DNA of 64,000 nucleotides from Antitrichia curtipendula. Taxonomy: Eukaryota > Streptophyta > Bryopsida > Hypnales > Leucodontaceae. The stretch covers positions 11,806,725 through 11,870,724 of the forward strand of contig OX579634.1 of NCBI GenBank assembly GCA_951230915.1, written 5' to 3'. The notes under the pieces were generated by a model. That model saw only the letters and a list, made by a program, of their open reading frames with translations. It was not told the origin of the DNA and made no database searches. The position numbers and the translations under genes are program-made. This document shows, in pieces, positions 12,901 to 24,860 of the stretch; positions within the stretch are counted from its first letter, which is position 1; the number at the start of each line of letters is the position of its first letter.

Positions 12901-15900
12901 TCATAAGCATCATGAATCAGCCTCCTCCATACACAGAAAGAAGAATGAATGATGTCAAAAATTTGCCTCACGGCTACTTATCACACCACACCCTCTTTTC
13001 CACTTCTTCCTTATAAGTGGCAACAGCACGTCCCATTCCTCAGAAAATATGTTCATTGAAGCATTTAAAACTCGAAAAGGTGAGACGTGACCTGGTAACC
13101 AGCATCGATCACTTCTATAAGGCCAAGAAAGGCAACCACAGTCTTTCCACATCCCACATCTCCCTGCAAGCAAAGAAACATCACCGAAAATTGAAGAACA
13201 CATTTGTTCACCGACGTGGACTACCGAGTGGACTGAAAGAAAGCACAATGTAAGCTTATAGTATTTCGGATCACAGCGATCACTCTAAATATTGACCCTC
13301 CGTATAACTGATTGCATTTTGATACTAATGAATAACCCAGCTGTAGATCCTCAAACGAACGAGGTAAAGGTTTTCATACTGGAGTGTGAGCTACACAAAA
13401 AGGCAACAAGAACGATCTGACGTACATGAAGAGTGGCAGATACATTAGGCACTTCCTTCAAAGCCCCTCATCTGACTAGACCAAATTGACGAGAAATAAG
13501 CGTTTCAAGATACCTGCAAAAGACGACTCATCGGAACTGGTCTTTGAAGATCCCACATTATTTCAGATGCTACCTTCTTTTGAGAGTCTGTCAACGTGTA
13601 GGGTAGTGAGTTCACCAACTTCAGGGTCAGCGGTGACCACAGTTGGATGTCTAAAGTGCCGCACTCTCCACCAATTGATGGCCCCAAAGATCCCAAACAT
13701 TTGTCTTCCAAAGGCTGTCTTTGAAGAAGCAATCCTAACTGCACAAACACAGCAATACATACGCAGTGTTGGGTCCAACTTCGAGGAAACAATTATGAAG
13801 TGCGACTGATCAACCATGCTGGTATAACTTTAGTCGAAAACCATCTAGAGCGTCCAAAATTTTCCGTGCCAATCTAATGGCAAAAACCTGAAGGTAGAAG
13901 AACTCATCAAACACAAGTCTCTGGCGAGCTCGCTCAGCATCTTTTGAGTCCTGAGGAGTGTGTATCCCAAAGTAGGCCTGCAATCAATTTTACAGTAAAG
14001 TCAAAGGAGAAATAAAATATCTCTAAGAATGTATTTAAAATTCTTGTACATATCTGATGCACAATAACCATCATACAGTACGACACTGTAGAAACTTGGC
14101 ATCACTTTGTATTCGAAGCTTTGGAAGAGCTACGAAAGGAAAATTCTTCCCTCGGCAAATTAGAAACATGCTTCTAAGATTAGCAGTTATCATGATAATG
14201 AGACCCTTTTCAATACCTGTCGCAATTCCACAAACTCGTACTTTTCCCGGATGTCTTCCGGTAATGGATCGAGATTCAATGGAAGGGCTGGCAATAGTCT
14301 GCGGCAGCTCAGAGTAAATAAAATTTACAACTAATGAGCAATAACCATATATGGGTATTTTAGGATGTATATAAGCAATCTCACACCAATGAAGCGCTTG
14401 AATTCCACATCACTGGCATACTCTAGCTTCAGAAAGCAGAACTCAAGGTAAAGAAAAAAATAGCAGTCTCTATTCAAGATCGCAGAGTAGCAAAGATTCG
14501 GAAAACCATTGGCTAAATCGGTCGTTAATTCCTTCATCTTTAGAATCGCTGGAGTTATACCAATTATACAAAGTAGAGAAGGAAGAAGTGAAAAATTACC
14601 GTTGAATGCAAAATTCCAGCGTTTTGGGTTGCAACCCACCCTTAGAAGGATATACAGGGTATGGTTTTCCACTCATCTCAAGCTCAGGTCTCATCTCGTC
14701 ACCACCATCCACAGCCGAGTCGTTGGAGCCCTGGTCCCAGAGTTCCAGATTGTATTCCCTTATCTCAAAGTGATCCTCAAGAGGCAGCGCTTTTACCTAC
14801 AACATTCCATCTCGGTGAGCTCCAGGACTGGTGATCATTAAGCAAGTCAACACACGTTTAGACTGGAGCAAAAACTGTCAAACATAAGAAAAATATACTG
14901 ATGCAGGCCAAAGAGACAAAATTCCAGACTAGAAGTCATCAAGTTGTAGAAAACTTAAAGACTCACCTTGCCACCCACAGCCACCGGTGCATATAAAGGA
15001 TATTTTGCAGCCATCTTGTTCAAAAACCATGGATTTGTAAAGCGAGAACCCCTGAAAAACTTCTTCAGATGGAGGAACACTGTTTTTCCTTGTTGGGAAC
15101 TGTTTTCATCAGAAGGCTCGCCTGAGGCGACCTGAGAATCAACCTTACTCTTGACAATGACTTCAATGGCACCCAAGCTCGCTCCCAAGCGAAGACCCCT
15201 GCAAGCGGCACACAGGAACATTGAAAACTAGCAATCCTTGCAAGTAGCAGAAACAGGTCATCAGAATGTAATATTAACGGCTAGGAGTCGTGAACCACCT
15301 AGAATGCAAGAGAGAGGAGAATATTCTGCAAAATATAATGATGATGAAAAAACTGCTGAGACGACCATGTTGATTGCTGCACACAATAAAAAGGTATATT
15401 AGCACTGAGACTGAAAAGTACCTTGACGACATGATGGTTCCAACAAAACTTAAATGCTGCCCATCTTCAACTCTCTGCCCGGCCTGCTGGAAATTCACAT
15501 ATGTCCTGGGAAAGTGCTGAAGTAGCATCCGCAACTGATGGCCCAAATTGCGCTCATTAGAACGGGAAGAATGCTCAATTCCCCTCGTTAAACAAAGACA
15601 CCTGCTAAAGAGAAGCAGGGCGCAGTGATAGAATGTCTATCATGTTCATATTCATAGGCCATCCTTGGACAGTCAATGCAACTTCAACAAGGCACTAGTG
15701 GTGTATCCAAAGACTTGTCAACTTACCGTGTGAAAACCATTTTCCTCTAATCGAGAACGCTGATGTGCTGATAAATTCTTCACGAAACTCAAAGGAATGT
15801 CAAGCACACAGTCTCTGTACACCGCAGCTCCCCTCATGAGCTTCAGCTCCGTATTATCCTCTTCCACATAAGAAGAATTGAAGTTAGAGACTTGACTGTG

Positions 15901-18196
15901 AGTTTCAGAATCTGCAGGAGAATGAGTACTGGCTAAAATTCTCGTATCAAGCGTTGGAGCGACTGCCACTGGATTTTTTGCCGTTTTTTTCTTTGTCTGA
16001 AGCACGGCTTTATCAATGAGTGACTTTTTCTGACTCTCGGTTGTCTCAGAGGGGTTGGCAATCTCAGGACTGAGTTTCGAAACAGTTGTGAAGTTCTTTC
16101 CCTTGTAAAGTTCAATCGGCTCACTGCTTCCAAATTTTATTGCTGAAGGGATGGATTTGGAAGGCGACACCGCTTCGTTCTTGATATCAGATATTTTGTC
16201 CTTAATAGAATCTCCTAGCTTGACTTTCAGTTTTGATGTTGTAGGAGCTTCTGACGAATACCTTAGCGGGTCTTGGAGGCCAAAGCTTGCCTCCCGTAAG
16301 GCAACATGATGGGAAATTAGATCCTCGGTGTCGAGAAAGCCCATGGCTTGAGCTACCTAATCAGAAAAATGTATTATTACCACTCTACACTCACAAAATT
16401 CGGAAAGGGAGATGAACTGTAAGTGCTTCCGCAGGCAAAACGATCCAGAACAAGTGAAGAAGTGAAGACCTCAAATATTAAGATGAAAACACCCCAGAAT
16501 CACAACGGATAGAATGGTAAATCAATCAACTCGAAATTACTTGATGATATGCAGGCATACTCTGTCCAGAAGTTGGGCACGATTCAAGGAATCCAATCGA
16601 TCATATCTTTTGGCATCGTTTTCCAAAGAGGAAAAGACACTATCAGCTGCGGTCGACTTGAGGGAAAGTTGTGCATACAAGAACTCCCCGAACCTGAACA
16701 TCGGAACATAATATACTTGAAACAATCACGATTCGCAACATCGAGAAAAAACACCATCTTTAGTCACACCCTCAAAGCTTTTACTCAATTGAGCTGATGC
16801 AATACATAGAAATCTCAAAATTGAACATTTTACAACTTCTTATGACGTAACGTGCAGCTTACCGAGAAGCCACGCCGGAAACATTTGAGAAACCATGTTG
16901 AGCTTCATATACCATAGCTTTTAATAGCTTCCCATCATCCACGACCTGCAAGAGTCCCCACGACATAAGCTCCGGACCAGACTCGATATAAGAACAGGAA
17001 AAGCATGCAAGGCTTTGCATCTTCATATCCTCACAGTAAAGTTCTTACCATAGGCTGGTCTTCAGAACTTGTACAAAAGTGAGAAAGAGATCTTCTCTTA
17101 GGAGACTTGACAGCAGTTCCAAAGGGAATGGAGGAAGAGACTGGAGAGCAACTTCGACATAGACAACTACCTGAGCATTCAAGAAGTGGAAACTGGGTAA
17201 GCTACAGCTGAAAGATAATCATTCAGTAGATGGAGCAGCTACTGCAATGAAGCAAAAACATGGTCAAGAGTGACCATCAGGAGAAGCCAAAGTTCAACTC
17301 GTCGAGCCAATACAACAAAGACGACATTCCCAGAACGTGATGCAACGTGGATAAAGAGGGAACCTACAAAATTCGAATTCTCTCAAATGGAAAAATTCAA
17401 GACCATCTCCATCAGTCAAGACGCCAAGTTAGGGCTTAGGGTTTAAGGTAAGTGCAAAAAGCTTCATGTCAGACTCAGAATGGGAATACTATTACTTCCT
17501 AAAGAACACTAAGGCCACCAGCTCGTATCGTCTGAGAGTTATTTCGATAGTTCAAGTGCATGCTCAAATGGTTTGAAATCACCATTTCAACAACTAGGCA
17601 GATCTTGAGGAGTGTCGACTTGGAAGCGTCAGCCAAGTGTTCTCCTGCTCATGGAACAAAAGGAAATTGTCCTGAAAGTGTAAAAAATCAGCTCAAGAAC
17701 TTCGAAAACCCTAACACACACACTCAGGAGCGGATTATACCGCGTTCCGTGCGACTCCAATTTCATGGAATTGATGGACTAGAATAACAGTCTCCCCGGA
17801 AGACTTTCATTACTCCTCATTCCTGCTACTTTTATTCCATCTCGTGCCGTGCTCCTTACCACCTCAATGGCAGCGTTTCGACAGGATCACGAGAATCCAC
17901 TCATCAGTAAGTATTCAAATACCTGGACCATTCGCAGATTACACACCTGACGCAGAGTCACGAAACGAAAGCCGCGGCAGCGACGAAATCAACCAGTTCG
18001 ACGTGAACGTTCCGTTTAATTGCTGACTCCCGTGCGCCACGAGAACACGAAGCAGGGGCACCCTGACGGACCGTATCGTGGGAGAATGGAGCGACGGAAT
18101 AGAGCAGCAGGAGCAGTGGCGGCATCGCCAACGGTGTGGCGGGGGACGCATGGAGGGAACCAGGGTGGCCATCCGAGCAAGCGGCAGCACCTTCAT
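9990..18196 (-). CDS. RECG: ATP-dependent DNA helicase RecG, organellar type
   Basis: Branch-migrating superfamily 2 helicase; the plant homologue suppresses recombination between short repeats in organelle genomes. Exons, descending: 18196-17947, 17170-17049, 16947-16863, 16715 or 16693-16561, 16356-15727, 15534-15422, 15198-14967, 14796-14600, 14298-14217, 13977-13888, 13738-13514, 13163-13092, 12792-12643, 12040-11897, 11691-11512, 11257-11174, 10950-10786, 10674-10267, 10079-9990. Exon 1 is rich in Arg and Ser, with Met codons at 18196 and 18172, and looks like a transit peptide. A wedge/OB region follows ([19 protein letters not shown]). Motor motifs are Walker [18 protein letters not shown] (DExH type), [12 protein letters not shown], and [10 protein letters not shown] with [17 protein letters not shown]. 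The predicted length is about 1160 residues, long for the family because of exon 5. The exon 3/4 junction is unresolved (see findings). Its many introns rule out bacterial contamination. Confidence 0.93.
17705..17713 (+). promoter_or_regulatory. Telobox in RECG intron 1
   Basis: AAACCCTAA lies in the first RECG intron, with a second TTAGGGTTTA copy at 17436-17445. In plants this motif is enriched near the transcription starts of housekeeping genes and binds telomere-repeat-binding factors. Function here is inferred from family knowledge only. Confidence 0.5.
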
Positions 18197-19529
18197 CTGC
18201 CCTCGCAACTGTAAACCAAGACCATAGCGCTGGGCAATTTCACGTCAAGAGTATTCACAGAGAACGGTGCTTCTCTTCCCCTGCGCAATCTGCACAGAAA
18301 TTGCGACACAAATGTGTCCCGTCACTCCCGCAATTGCCAAGGGGAAGCAAGCTTTGCCAAGGGGAAGCAAACTCTGGCGTGGTCACAGAATTTGCCGAGT
18401 TGAGTCAGGGCATCTCCACCCAAGGGTACCCTTTCTGCGGGTGACAGGTGATTAGGCACTTCTGCTGGACGAATTGAGTTTCCAGGTGTGCATTTCAAGG
18501 GTGTTGACCGATCATGTGTTGCCATGTGGAATTTTCATGCGCAAAAACAATTGCTGACTCCATCCGGAAATTAGTGTTTCTACTGTTGCTGAAATTCTTT
18601 TATACCAATTTCATTGATCTTATTTTGAAAAGCAGCAATTTATTGATCTTATTTTATTTTACGCCACCAGAATTAACTAACATTGAACATTACATGAGTT
18701 CATTGCAACCTACCTTAACACCCAACTCCATTAAAAAATAAAATTTAATACAGTTGCAAGATGACTTTAGTGGGGGGAATATTTTCTCCCATCAGCAAAT
18801 GGATATCACAAAATTATAAAAAATATAATATTTTTTAGAATGCCGACATGAGAGTTTCATAATTTTTCAAAGTGGATAATGTGTAGACCATTGAAAACCA
18901 CCTTAGATTTACCTACTCTTGATCTCATTTAGTGCCACTCATTATCTATAACAAGACAAAAAGGAGCACATTGGAACCTTTAAACCATCCAAAATTGATT
19001 ATAGTCTATCTCCAAGTAACTAAAGGTAGGCCACGTGGCAGTCTATGATAGCTTAGTTACTTTAATGACATGGTGACAACTACTTAGTTGTCTTTAACAT
19101 TGTCTTAATCATTGACAATTCTACTCAATAATTATTACATGCATACATGGCTTCAAATATGTCCTTGTTATAGTCCAAGCATCAAAATGACGGTTTCAAT
19201 AACAATCTACTATTAAATTAAAGTGTTTTTAATAGGTGTGCCAAATGATACATGGATGATTTTAGGTATTTTCACTTTAAATAAAATTGGACACAAGCTA
19301 GCCTCCACACATGTGACCTATTCAAAACAAATCTAATCCTTGAATGACACCACAGTTGTTTATTATTTGATGGATGACAAAGAATCCTTCTATATCAGAT
19401 AAAAGTGTGCACAATAGTTTGAACGCTCTTGGGTTATTTAAGCAAATGAGTTATGCTAATATAGAACAACTCATTGTAGTCAAATGATCCATAGTGGACA
19501 CCTAGGACATGGCCCCATTATGGTGGGTT

Positions 19530-19990
19530 TCAGTTTGTGAGATTTTGGCCACAATGCATGTCTTGTGAGATTTTGGCCACAATGCATGTCTTATATGACA
19601 GTAATGGAGTGATTAGTGACTTCATTAGGAAGTTCCAACTTTATAGTGTGAATTCATTATAAGAATTGATTTTTCAACTGAAGGCTTTCATGTTAGAAAA
19701 CAATATGACTATTTCAGGTGAGCAAAATGAGCGTGATGGATTCAGATTTTGTTGGTTCTAAAGTAGTCTACAAACTCTTTTGGGCCATGATGCATTGAAC
19801 ACTTCAAAAATTCATAGCAAATTCATACTTTGTGAAAAAAGCATAATTTCAATTGCTTTTGTTGTTTTTCACATTTGTACTACTATGTGGGAAAATTGAA
19901 AATTTTCAACAACCACATGAGCTAATTCTGACCGCAATGGGTTGTTTTACCTTGTACTGAACAAAAAGGATGATTTCCACCATGACCAAC
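19530..19990 (+). repeat. Dispersed repeat, copy 1
   Basis: This stretch resembles 40030-40430 in the same orientation. Shared landmarks in order are GTGATGGAGTGATTA-like, GAAGTTCCA/GAAACTCCA, GGCTTTCAT, TGTTAGAAAA, CTCTTTTGG, CACTTCAAAAATTCATA, and a TTTCACATTTGT-like block followed by GTGGGAAAA. No coding potential or termini could be recognised, so the class is unknown. Confidence 0.65.
19536..19591. repeat. 28-bp perfect tandem duplication
   Basis: Two identical 28-bp units (19536-19563, 19564-19591) contain GAGATTTTGGCCACAATGC. They sit at the start of a longer dispersed repeat that is also found near 40.0 kb. Confidence 0.9.
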
Positions 19991-21152
19991 CCATCCTGTA
20001 AGGGTTGATACAATATTGCATTCAAATAGGACCCTTGTTTTTGGATGGAGGGATCATGTAATGCTCAAAATGCTATCGATAGAAGGTAACTACACCAACA
20101 TGTGCAATGTAGGACCGACGCTTTTTGTTGCAACACAGGCCTGTTTACTACAAGGCCACAAATCCTTTTGCCGTGAAAACCACACGGTACAGCGTGGACT
20201 GCTTGGTTTGCTCGGGCGGTTCAATGAGAATTCAAAAGTGAAAACATAGAGCAGGGACCCCAACGCTGGAACACAGTTGAGTAAGCATCCTTTCAAAGCG
20301 TGGTCGCTACGAGGTCACAAATCCTTTTGCAGTGATTCTCATGCTTGCAAAAATACGACACTCATATCTACAAGTTTTATCCACATACTAAACTACTTTG
20401 AATGCGCGACTCTGTAACACATCGCCAAGAAATTGAGGTAGGGAAATGGGTAACTTCTATCACCCTGTATTCGCAGTGATTCGTCCCCATGCACTGCAGG
20501 TTCTCTGCTCGTGGTTAGAAGAACGCAAGCGACAATCCTGGAGCTGCAGAGCAGAGAGATGCCAGCATTCCTGTAGGGAAAAAGCTCTTCAATCCTAAAC
20601 TGTAAAACCCAAATTTGAAACTCTGAGAGCATCGCCATGAGTACAGTTTCTTAGATCCATAAACCCAAGCACAGATACAAAAGGAGAAAACAAACGTAAC
20701 TCCACAACGTCTTAAGAAGACCAGTAGTAATCGAGACATAAACGACACTGACCCCTCAGAATTCAGAACATTGACGATGCTTGTGGAACATTATGGGACG
20801 TTTAACTCAGAGAACATTACATTGGTCAGAGTACAAGTAACCTGCTTACTCATTCAGACGGCCCAACAAGACGTGAATGCCCTCCATCGAGAAACAATGA
20901 AAGAAGAAGTTTCAAAAAACATCAAATTATATTATACATACAAATACAACTTCAGTGTGCTGATGAAAAAGGGTTATTGTCAATCCTTCGTTTGACAGAC
21001 ATAACGGTCGGTAAAGCTCATCCCAAATATATTTGAGGTCTACGACCGCTTCAAAGAAGGTTGAGGTAGAAAGGGATCAGGTCTTTCGAAGTTACTGATA
21101 CGTATAAAGACGATATTTCTAAAGTTACTGATACGCATCACCAGGAGCATAA

Positions 21153-23081
21153 CTAAGTCAGAAGGGATTTCATTACAGATTTGACGTTGAGCTTCTTCAA
21201 GTCGGTGTAGTTCTGGCCACAGCCCACAAACATGACGGGAGCACCCGAGATGTAAACCATGGACAGTGCCGCTCCAACCTTGTCATCAATGGTATCAAAC
21301 TTGGTGAGTAAAATTCCATCAATGCTCTGTGTTTGAGTAGAGGTGGTGGACAGGTCGGCCAGTTTCTGGTTGAATTGGGTAAGCTGGTGAACACCATCAT
21401 TGCCAACCAGGGCTTCTCCAACAAACAACACCAAGTCCGGGTCATTCATGTTGATGAGCTTTGACAATGCCCTCATCAGAGGTTCATTGTCCTGCATACG
21501 CCCAGCAGTGTCCACAAGGACGACATCCTGCTTAGTGCGCTTCGCTTCATAAATAGCATCCCTGGCAACCACAGCAGGATCCTTCTCGTAACCTCTCTCG
21601 AAGATAGGAATCTGAAGCCTGCGAGCATGCGTGCGAAGCTGCTCCACGGCACCCGAACGGAACGTATCACATGCAGCCATCATGACCTTAATGTCATGCT
21701 GCTGCAGCCAGTAAGCCACCTTGGCCAGGTTGGTAGATTTGCCCACTCCATTGACACCGACGAAGACAATAGTGTAGGGTCTACCAGCCTCCTTAGCCCG
21801 GTGAACATCACGCAAAATATCGACTGAACGCTTCGGGGTCAGAATCCGAACTAGTGCTTCTTCCATGGCCGCCTGCACAGTGGTAGAAATACGCGTAAAA
21901 GACCCCTGCTTCTTCCCAACAAGGCTTGCAGCAACAGATTCACACAGCTTCTCGGCAATATCTGTCGCCACATTCTTTGTCATTAACCGCTCCTTGAAAA
22001 TCTTGAGAGCCGGCTCCAGATCAGTATGCTCCAGAGCTGGTTTCCCTGAGACAGTCTGAACGAGAGAAGACAACCAACCCTTCTTAGGGGCGGCTTTCTT
22101 AACACCAACATCTTTCTCGATCTCCTCATCCTCCAAGTCTTCAACTCGGAAATTCTCATCCTCATCGTCTTTGTCCATTAAACTCAACCCTTTCTCTCCA
22201 ACAGCAACATCAATCTCTACCCCGCCCTGATCAGTAGGGACAGGGTCCGTAAAATCGAGTTTTGAGGGAGGGGGAGCGTCACCCCAAACCCTTTTCTTCT
22301 TCGTCGGCTTCTTCGATCCCGCATCCTCCTTGGAAGCAACCTTTGCAACTTCCATACCGGATGTGGATTTCTTCGGCTTGCCGGTCCTAAGCTTAGCTAA
22401 CTTATTTACATCAAACGCATTTTCGCGAGCCACCTTGGCTGCAGCACTCTCATCGTCACTGCTGCTCCCACTCGCACTGCTATCATTAACCTTAGTACTG
22501 GTAACCCCATTAGCTTTGACGCCGTTGGCGTGCCCACTACCTGTACCCTTAGCCCTACCATTAGCTTCACCATCTTCATCGCCTCCATCGTCCTTCGACC
22601 CTGAACCCTTCTTTCCCCCCTTCTTCTGCATCTGTCCATTTCGTACCTGCGAGCCGGAGCCTTTCTTCGAATTCTCTATAGGCCGATGTTGGCCACCACG
22701 CTTGTTCTGCGAATTCGCTTCGGCCTCTTTCAAGAGATGCCGGTACGTGTCATCAAACTCGGGATAAACAGTAGACGTGGGAACAAACAACTTGGAAAAC
22801 TCACGCATGACTTTCTCCAGAAGCTCATCCACGTACAGCAGATGCAACATGCGCTGGTAAACAGCCACAAACACCAAGCCGAGTTCATTGTGGAAGCGCC
22901 ACTTCAAGGTGTAGCCCGCGCCCGCGGTATTGTACTGGAACGAAGAGTCACCGGCGCGCTCTTCCAAGAGACATGTGCGGATAAGGGCGTCCACGGGGGA
23001 GCCCTTGAGCGCCTTGCCGACCTCCAGGCACGACCATAGCACCAGGCCCCCGCGGGTGAAGATGAGAAATTGCTCCAACAT
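21153..23081 (-). CDS. SRPRA: Signal recognition particle receptor subunit alpha
   Basis: Intronless gene for a 642-residue protein, close to human SR-alpha (638). It is the peripheral ER GTPase that docks SRP-ribosome complexes at the membrane. The N-terminus (MLEQFLIFTRGGLVLWSC) is the longin-like SRX domain that binds SR-beta. Residues ~135-390 form a charged, low-complexity linker rich in Lys, Gly, Ser and Asp/Glu. The C-terminal NG GTPase domain shows GVNGVGKSTN (442-451), DTFRSGAVEQ (472), DTAGRMQDN (524), TKFD (593) and GCGQNYTDLKKLN (620). I start at the ATG at 23081 because its context is ACCATGT and it matches the usual SR-alpha N-terminus; a GTG seven codons upstream keeps the frame open but is not needed. 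Confidence 0.97.
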   Translation of the reverse strand: MLEQFLIFTRGGLVLWSCLEVGKALKGSPVDALIRTCLLEERAGDSSFQYNTAGAGYTLKWRFHNELGLVFVAVYQRMLHLLYVDELLEKVMREFSKLFVPTSTVYPEFDDTYRHLLKEAEANSQNKRGGQHRPIENSKKGSGSQVRNGQMQKKGGKKGSGSKDDGGDEDGEANGRAKGTGSGHANGVKANGVTSTKVNDSSASGSSSDDESAAAKVARENAFDVNKLAKLRTGKPKKSTSGMEVAKVASKEDAGSKKPTKKKRVWGDAPPPSKLDFTDPVPTDQGGVEIDVAVGEKGLSLMDKDDEDENFRVEDLEDEEIEKDVGVKKAAPKKGWLSSLVQTVSGKPALEHTDLEPALKIFKERLMTKNVATDIAEKLCESVAASLVGKKQGSFTRISTTVQAAMEEALVRILTPKRSVDILRDVHRAKEAGRPYTIVFVGVNGVGKSTNLAKVAYWLQQHDIKVMMAACDTFRSGAVEQLRTHARRLQIPIFERGYEKDPAVVARDAIYEAKRTKQDVVLVDTAGRMQDNEPLMRALSKLINMNDPDLVLFVGEALVGNDGVHQLTQFNQKLADLSTTSTQTQSIDGILLTKFDTIDDKVGAALSMVYISGAPVMFVGCGQNYTDLKKLNVKSVMKSLLT

Positions 23082-23301
23082 GGTGGATCGCGCAAGAGAC
23101 ACACAAGGACGACAGCAGCAGCAGCAGCAAGCACAACCGCAATAGAGGTGGGGGTGGAACCCTGAAGGGGGAAAAAGAAAAAGACTAACTAAAAGCTTAG
23201 ACGTCTAAACACACTCGCAAGGCACAAAGATCGGAGGAAGAGAGCATCGACACACAAGTGAACGAGGAGACACTCTGTGAGAGAAGAAGGAGGAGACCAA
23301 T

Positions 23302-23311
23302 TTAGGGTTTA
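23302..23311 (+). promoter_or_regulatory. Telobox upstream of the SRP receptor gene
   Basis: TTAGGGTTTA lies about 220 bp upstream of the minus-strand ATG at 23081, in the probable 5' UTR or core promoter. On the gene strand it reads TAAACCCTAA. Confidence 0.5.
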
Positions 23312-24654
23312 CTCGTCGTTCCAATGGTCTTCGGTCTCCGTCGTTGCAACTTCAGTCAGTCGCGGTGGTCTCCGTCCGTCGTCGTTGCCCGTCCCCGGTG
23401 CTTTCCTCGTTCGTTCCGCCAAACGATTCTTGGATGACTTCTGTTGCTGGGATGATGCTAATGAGGAGGACAGACGCGCTTTAATTAATTCTCCGAGTCA
23501 TAAGTTTATATACCATGCCCAGTTGTCTTGCTTTTTCATGAATGTAAAAGTACATTATCTTTCACTTTGAATTCAGAAACTTTTAACTCTCAAAAGATAT
23601 AATTTACATTTTAGAGAAAAAAAATTCAAATGTTTGTTGTAAAATACAATAAGGAGAAGCCCTTTTTTTTTTAAACTTTTTGAGAAAGTGCCAGGATGGC
23701 AATCACTTAACCCCTAAATGTATTTTCACCAAAAATGCTCTAAAATTGCCATTTCTACTACAAGACCCAAATTTTTGAAATATATCATTTTTGGACACAT
23801 GTAACCATAGGATTTTGTAGTAGAATGGTTTGAAAAGATGTAGAAAAAACTTCAGAATTTTCTACCATGTAGATTGCAAGATATTAGGTGTTTGAAATGA
23901 CAAAAATCCTTTTTTAGACCCCGCAAAAAAACGGGCAGCTGCACTTTAGAAGGTCATACTTATATTAAAAAATGTTCAAAATGGTGGTTACTCTTTGGAC
24001 TCATTCTGCAAGTAAATTTGGCTACATGCATGAAAAATTTCAGATCATTTGGAGTTGTAGATGATACAAGAAAAAATAGTAAGCAAAAAGAAGTATAAAC
24101 GATTCAAAATACCAAATTGTTAATCATTTATTTATGAAATTGAAAAATTCCAATCTCTGTGGTTGGAATGTTGTGATATACAATCTACACCCATTTCTTA
24201 AAAACAAATTCAAAAATATTAAAAATTGAGTTAAATAAAGGATTTCAAAGTTTATTTTAGAGTAGAGAATCCACAACTATGCACAAACTACCCACATACT
24301 AAAACTCTCATAACTTTCATCTCATTAATCCAAATGGAATAATTCAAAGCTTTCCATGTATATACAAATCTAGAGAACCGATTTCAAATTTTAATTTTAA
24401 GAAAAGTGATTTTTCAAGAAGGTTTTTTTATTGCCCGGGCTGCCTGCCAAGTAATGAAACAATATATCATACCATAACTTTTTAATTGTGTAGTCAAAAG
24501 CTATGAAAATTGGTTGGGCCTTAAAACTACTCATCGGGAAAATGTTGTGTGAAAATTTCAAAGAAAAATAAATAAAAACTCCATTTGTAGTGAGCTGCCC
24601 AAAATTGCTATGTTGCCAAAAAATGGAGTTTGGGCGTTTAGAGGTTAAAATTTG

Positions 24655-24860
24655 GTGAAGCATTATATTCCTACATTCCTACATCTTTAGGACCAAAAAA
24701 AATACTTTTCAATCATATTTATGCACTTTTTCATCCCAATTTGGCAACTTCAACCACGTTTTTAGTAGAAATGGAAAATTTCTAGAGAAAAGATACAATT
24801 TTTTTCTAGGAAAAAGTATAAAATTATTTTGAAATGGTGCAATCTAACCACATGGTTCTC
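24655..24860 (+). repeat. Dispersed repeat, copy 1 (inverted relative at 36990-37200)
   Basis: Landmarks in order are CCTACATTCCTACATC, an imperfect TTTTCAAT block, ATGCACTTTTTCATCC, AATTTGG and AAATGGTGCAATCTA. The reverse complement of 36990-37200 carries the same blocks in the same order. No coding content or termini could be seen. Confidence 0.55.

Larger units (their letters stand above)
18197..21152. other. Intergenic upstream of RECG
   Basis: From 18197 to about 18450 the DNA is GC-rich and probably holds the RECG 5' UTR and promoter. A 17-bp unit repeats at 18334-18350 and 18354-18370 (GCCAAGGGGAAGCAA core). From 18.5 kb onward the sequence is AT-rich with no recognisable exons, and includes a dispersed repeat around 19.5-20.0 kb. 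The last part should include the 3' UTR of the SRP receptor gene. Confidence 0.55.

Noticed and set aside
18136..18444. 102-codon plus-strand open frame in GC-rich DNA
   Set aside because: It overlaps RECG exon 1 and promoter in antisense and includes the 17-bp repeat; no recognisable protein.
22330..22767. 145-codon plus-strand open frame rich in Pro, Leu and Ser
   Set aside because: It is the antisense shadow of the low-complexity linker of the SRP receptor gene and has no family resemblance.
23082..23102. Upstream GTG start for the SRP receptor gene
   Set aside because: The ATG at 23081 has a good context and matches the usual SR-alpha N-terminus; nuclear genes rarely start at GTG.
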